8,529 nt of DNA from assembly GCA_013298675.1 (NCBI GenBank), contig JAAFIJ010000098.1, positions 1 to 8,529 of the forward strand. Reading direction: 5' to 3'. The translations under genes and the position numbers were made by a program. The DNA is from Rhodobacterales bacterium. GTDB taxonomy: Bacteria > Pseudomonadota > Alphaproteobacteria > Rhodobacterales > Rhodobacteraceae. The notes under the pieces were generated by a model. The model saw only the letters and a program-made list of their open reading frames with translations, did not search any database and was not told where the DNA came from. Positions 7,037-8,529 of the stretch are shown here, in pieces (the first letter of the stretch is position 1; each line of letters begins with the position of its first letter).

Positions 7037-7981
7037 TCACATAGGGTTGAAGCAGGCAAAACGGTGACCGCTTTCGTTGGTCAGGGCTGGAATCTCGACG
7101 CGGCAGCGACCAGTTGCGTTCGGACAACGGGCGGCGAAGGCGCACCCGGTGGGCAGGTTGTAGGCTGAAGGAATCTCGCCCGACAGCGGCGCGATGGTTT
7201 TGCGGTGCACTGGGTCGGGGGTGAAATTGCTGGCCATCAGCGCGGTTGTATAAGGGTGGCGTGGGGCAGCCTGGGGGTGGGGCAATTCTTCGACAATCGC
7301 GCCCAGATACATTACGACGATGGACGAGCAGAAATACCGCACCAGCCCAAGGTCATGGCTGATGAACAGGTAGGTCAGCCCAAGGTCGCCCTGCAACCCC
7401 TGCAACAGGGCGATGATCTGCGCTTGGATCGACACATCAAGCGAGGCGGTCGGCTCATCCAGCACGATGAAATCGGGGCGCATTGCCAAGGCGCGCGCAA
7501 TGCCGACGCGCTGGCGCTGCCCGCCCGACAACTGATGCGGATAGCTGGCGGCCATCTGGCGCGACAGGCCGACCTGATCCAGCAGTTCAGCGACACGGTT
7601 CGCCGGCAGTGCCGAACCTTGCACGGAGAAGGGTTCGGTCAGCACATCGGCCACGGTAAAGCGGGGGTCTAGCGAAGAGTAGGGATCCTGAAACACCATC
7701 CCCATGCGGCGGCGCAGGGCGCGCAACTGTCGTTTGGGCAGGGTGGTCAGGTCAGTGCCATCAAAAGTGACGCTGCCCGAAGTTGGCTCCAGCAGGCGCA
7801 GAACCAAACGCGCAAGAGTGGATTTGCCGCAACCGGATTCGCCGACCACGCCGACCACGCTGCGTTTGGGGATGGTCAACGACACATTGCGCACCGCCAT
7901 CATGCTGCGCGGTTTCGACAACCAGCCGCCTGGTGTATCGAAGCGTTTGGACAGGCCCGAAATGGTTACAAGGTCAGACAT
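7037..7981 (-). CDS. dppF: DppF/OppF-like peptide ABC transporter ATP-binding protein
   Basis: A 314-aa ATPase, one of the two nucleotide-binding subunits of a dipeptide/oligopeptide importer, working at the cytoplasmic membrane face. Walker A GESGCGKST spans residues 47-55. The Q-loop is FQDPYSSLDPR (97-107), the signature LSGGQRQRVGIARAL starts at 151, Walker B FIVLDEP is at 171-177, and the H-loop histidine is 209. The oligopeptide/dipeptide C-terminal region has HPYT and four cysteines (C280, C286, C293, C310), matching the arrangement that holds an iron-sulfur cluster in a related mycobacterial Dpp ATPase. The ATG at 7981 is chosen from GGAGGT 4 nt upstream and the 8-nt overlap with the preceding ATPase gene; the open frame extends further upstream but without family-like sequence. 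It is co-transcribed with the peptidase. Confidence 0.93.
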   Translation of the reverse strand: MSDLVTISGLSKRFDTPGGWLSKPRSMMAVRNVSLTIPKRSVVGVVGESGCGKSTLARLVLRLLEPTSGSVTFDGTDLTTLPKRQLRALRRRMGMVFQDPYSSLDPRFTVADVLTEPFSVQGSALPANRVAELLDQVGLSRQMAASYPHQLSGGQRQRVGIARALAMRPDFIVLDEPTASLDVSIQAQIIALLQGLQGDLGLTYLFISHDLGLVRYFCSSIVVMYLGAIVEELPHPQAAPRHPYTTALMASNFTPDPVHRKTIAPLSGEIPSAYNLPTGCAFAARCPNATGRCRVEIPALTNESGHRFACFNPM

Positions 7982-8529
7982 CGGCACCTCCGGCCACGTG
8001 ACAGGCGACCATCCCTTGCCCGAAGGGGCGCGGTTGTGGCGCCTCGGTCTGGCAACGGGCAACTGCCGCCGAGCAGCGCGGATGGAACCGGCACCCTGCC
8101 GGATAGCGTGCAACTCCCGGAACAGTTCCCGCAATGCCAGCCAGACTGCCCGGTTCCATTGCTGCCCGCGGGATGCAACCGATCAGCGCCGTGGTGTAGG
8201 GATGCGCGGGGTTTGCGAAAATCTCATGCACGGGGCGGGCCTCGGCGAGCCTTCCAGCATAAAGCACCGCGACCGAAGTACAGACCTGCGCCAACACCCC
8301 CATGTCATGCGTGATCAAGATCAGCGCAAGGCCCTTTTCGCGCACCAAAGTCGCAAGGATATGGATGATTTGCGCCTGAACGGTGACATCAAGCGCTGTC
8401 GTCGGCTCGTCCGCCACGATCAGGTCAGGCTCTCCGGCAAGCGCCATCGCGATGACGATGCGCTGCTTCATGCCACCCGACAACTGATGCGGATACGCGT
8501 CGCAGATCGTTGCCGCCTCGGGGATGCGC
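7974..8529 (-). CDS. dppD: DppD/OppD-like peptide ABC transporter ATP-binding protein, 5' end missing
   Basis: About 184 C-terminal codons of the other ATPase of the peptide importer; the gene continues beyond the right edge. The visible part starts just before the signature (AYPHQLSGGMKQR, about 8493-8455), whose LSGGM form is typical of DppD. Walker B LIVADEPTTALD and the H-loop ITHDMG follow. Then comes the oligopeptide C-terminal region with HPYTTALIGCIPR and a four-cysteine cluster (GCRFHPRCSAAVARC, then ACH). Walker A lies outside the window. It ends with an 8-nt overlap into the DppF-like gene, indicating coupled expression. The periplasmic binding protein and the two permeases would be expected further upstream on this strand, beyond 8529. 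Confidence 0.92.
   Translation of the reverse strand, partial: RIPEAATICDAYPHQLSGGMKQRIVIAMALAGEPDLIVADEPTTALDVTVQAQIIHILATLVREKGLALILITHDMGVLAQVCTSVAVLYAGRLAEARPVHEIFANPAHPYTTALIGCIPRAAMEPGSLAGIAGTVPGVARYPAGCRFHPRCSAAVARCQTEAPQPRPFGQGMVACHVAGGADV
7986..7991 (-). promoter_or_regulatory. Ribosome binding site of the DppF-like ATPase
   Basis: On the minus strand a full GGAGGT precedes the ATG (7981-7979) by 4 nt. It sets the start inside the end of the upstream ATPase gene rather than at 8134. Confidence 0.75.

Noticed and set aside
1..8529. CRISPR array, tRNA, insertion sequence or phage attachment site
   Set aside because: No regular direct repeats, cloverleaf-like sequence, transposase motif or flanking terminal repeats were seen by eye.

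Overview
The window looks like chromosomal DNA of an alphaproteobacterium, most likely a Rhodobacteraceae/Roseobacter-type organism. This is judged from the GC-rich coding sequence, the tightly overlapping operons, and the gene families present: PotABC-type importer, DMSP-lyase-like cupin, M81 peptidase and Dpp-type ATPases. The taxonomic call is inference, because there is no rRNA or marker gene here. Almost all of the sequence is coding. No tRNA, rRNA, CRISPR array, transposase or phage gene was seen.

Left operon (+ strand, 1-5261): six genes are packed almost without gaps. They are the 3' part of a PotA-like ATPase, two PotB/PotC-like permeases, a 283-aa protein whose C-terminal half is a cupin of the dimethylsulfoniopropionate (DMSP) lyase-like type, a 536-aa YtcJ/NfdA-like metal-dependent amidohydrolase, and a 119-aa single-domain cupin. 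Junctions are 2-nt gaps or 4- to 8-nt overlaps as far as the amidohydrolase, and the last cupin follows 28 nt later with its own good ribosome binding site. The substrate-binding protein is not in the window and probably lies upstream. The likely logic is import of a small, probably cationic or zwitterionic, nitrogen- or sulfur-containing compound, followed by lyase and amide/hydrolase chemistry. The substrate cannot be read from the sequence.

Middle (5262-5538): a 277-bp convergent intergenic region with three possible hairpins. The one closest to the right-hand operon (5495-5525) is the best terminator candidate. No convincing gene lies here.

Right operon (- strand, 8529 down to 5539): a DppD-like ATPase (its 5' part is off the window), a DppF-like ATPase (8-nt overlap) and a 496-aa M81/MlrC-type metallopeptidase (7-nt gap). 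This is the distal end of a dipeptide/oligopeptide ABC import operon coupled to a cytoplasmic zinc peptidase, suggesting uptake and hydrolysis of an unusual peptide.

The most interesting element is the left operon. A DMSP-lyase-like cupin with its whole metal site and catalytic tyrosine intact sits between a polyamine-family importer and an amidohydrolase, with none of the usual DMSP genes around it in this window.
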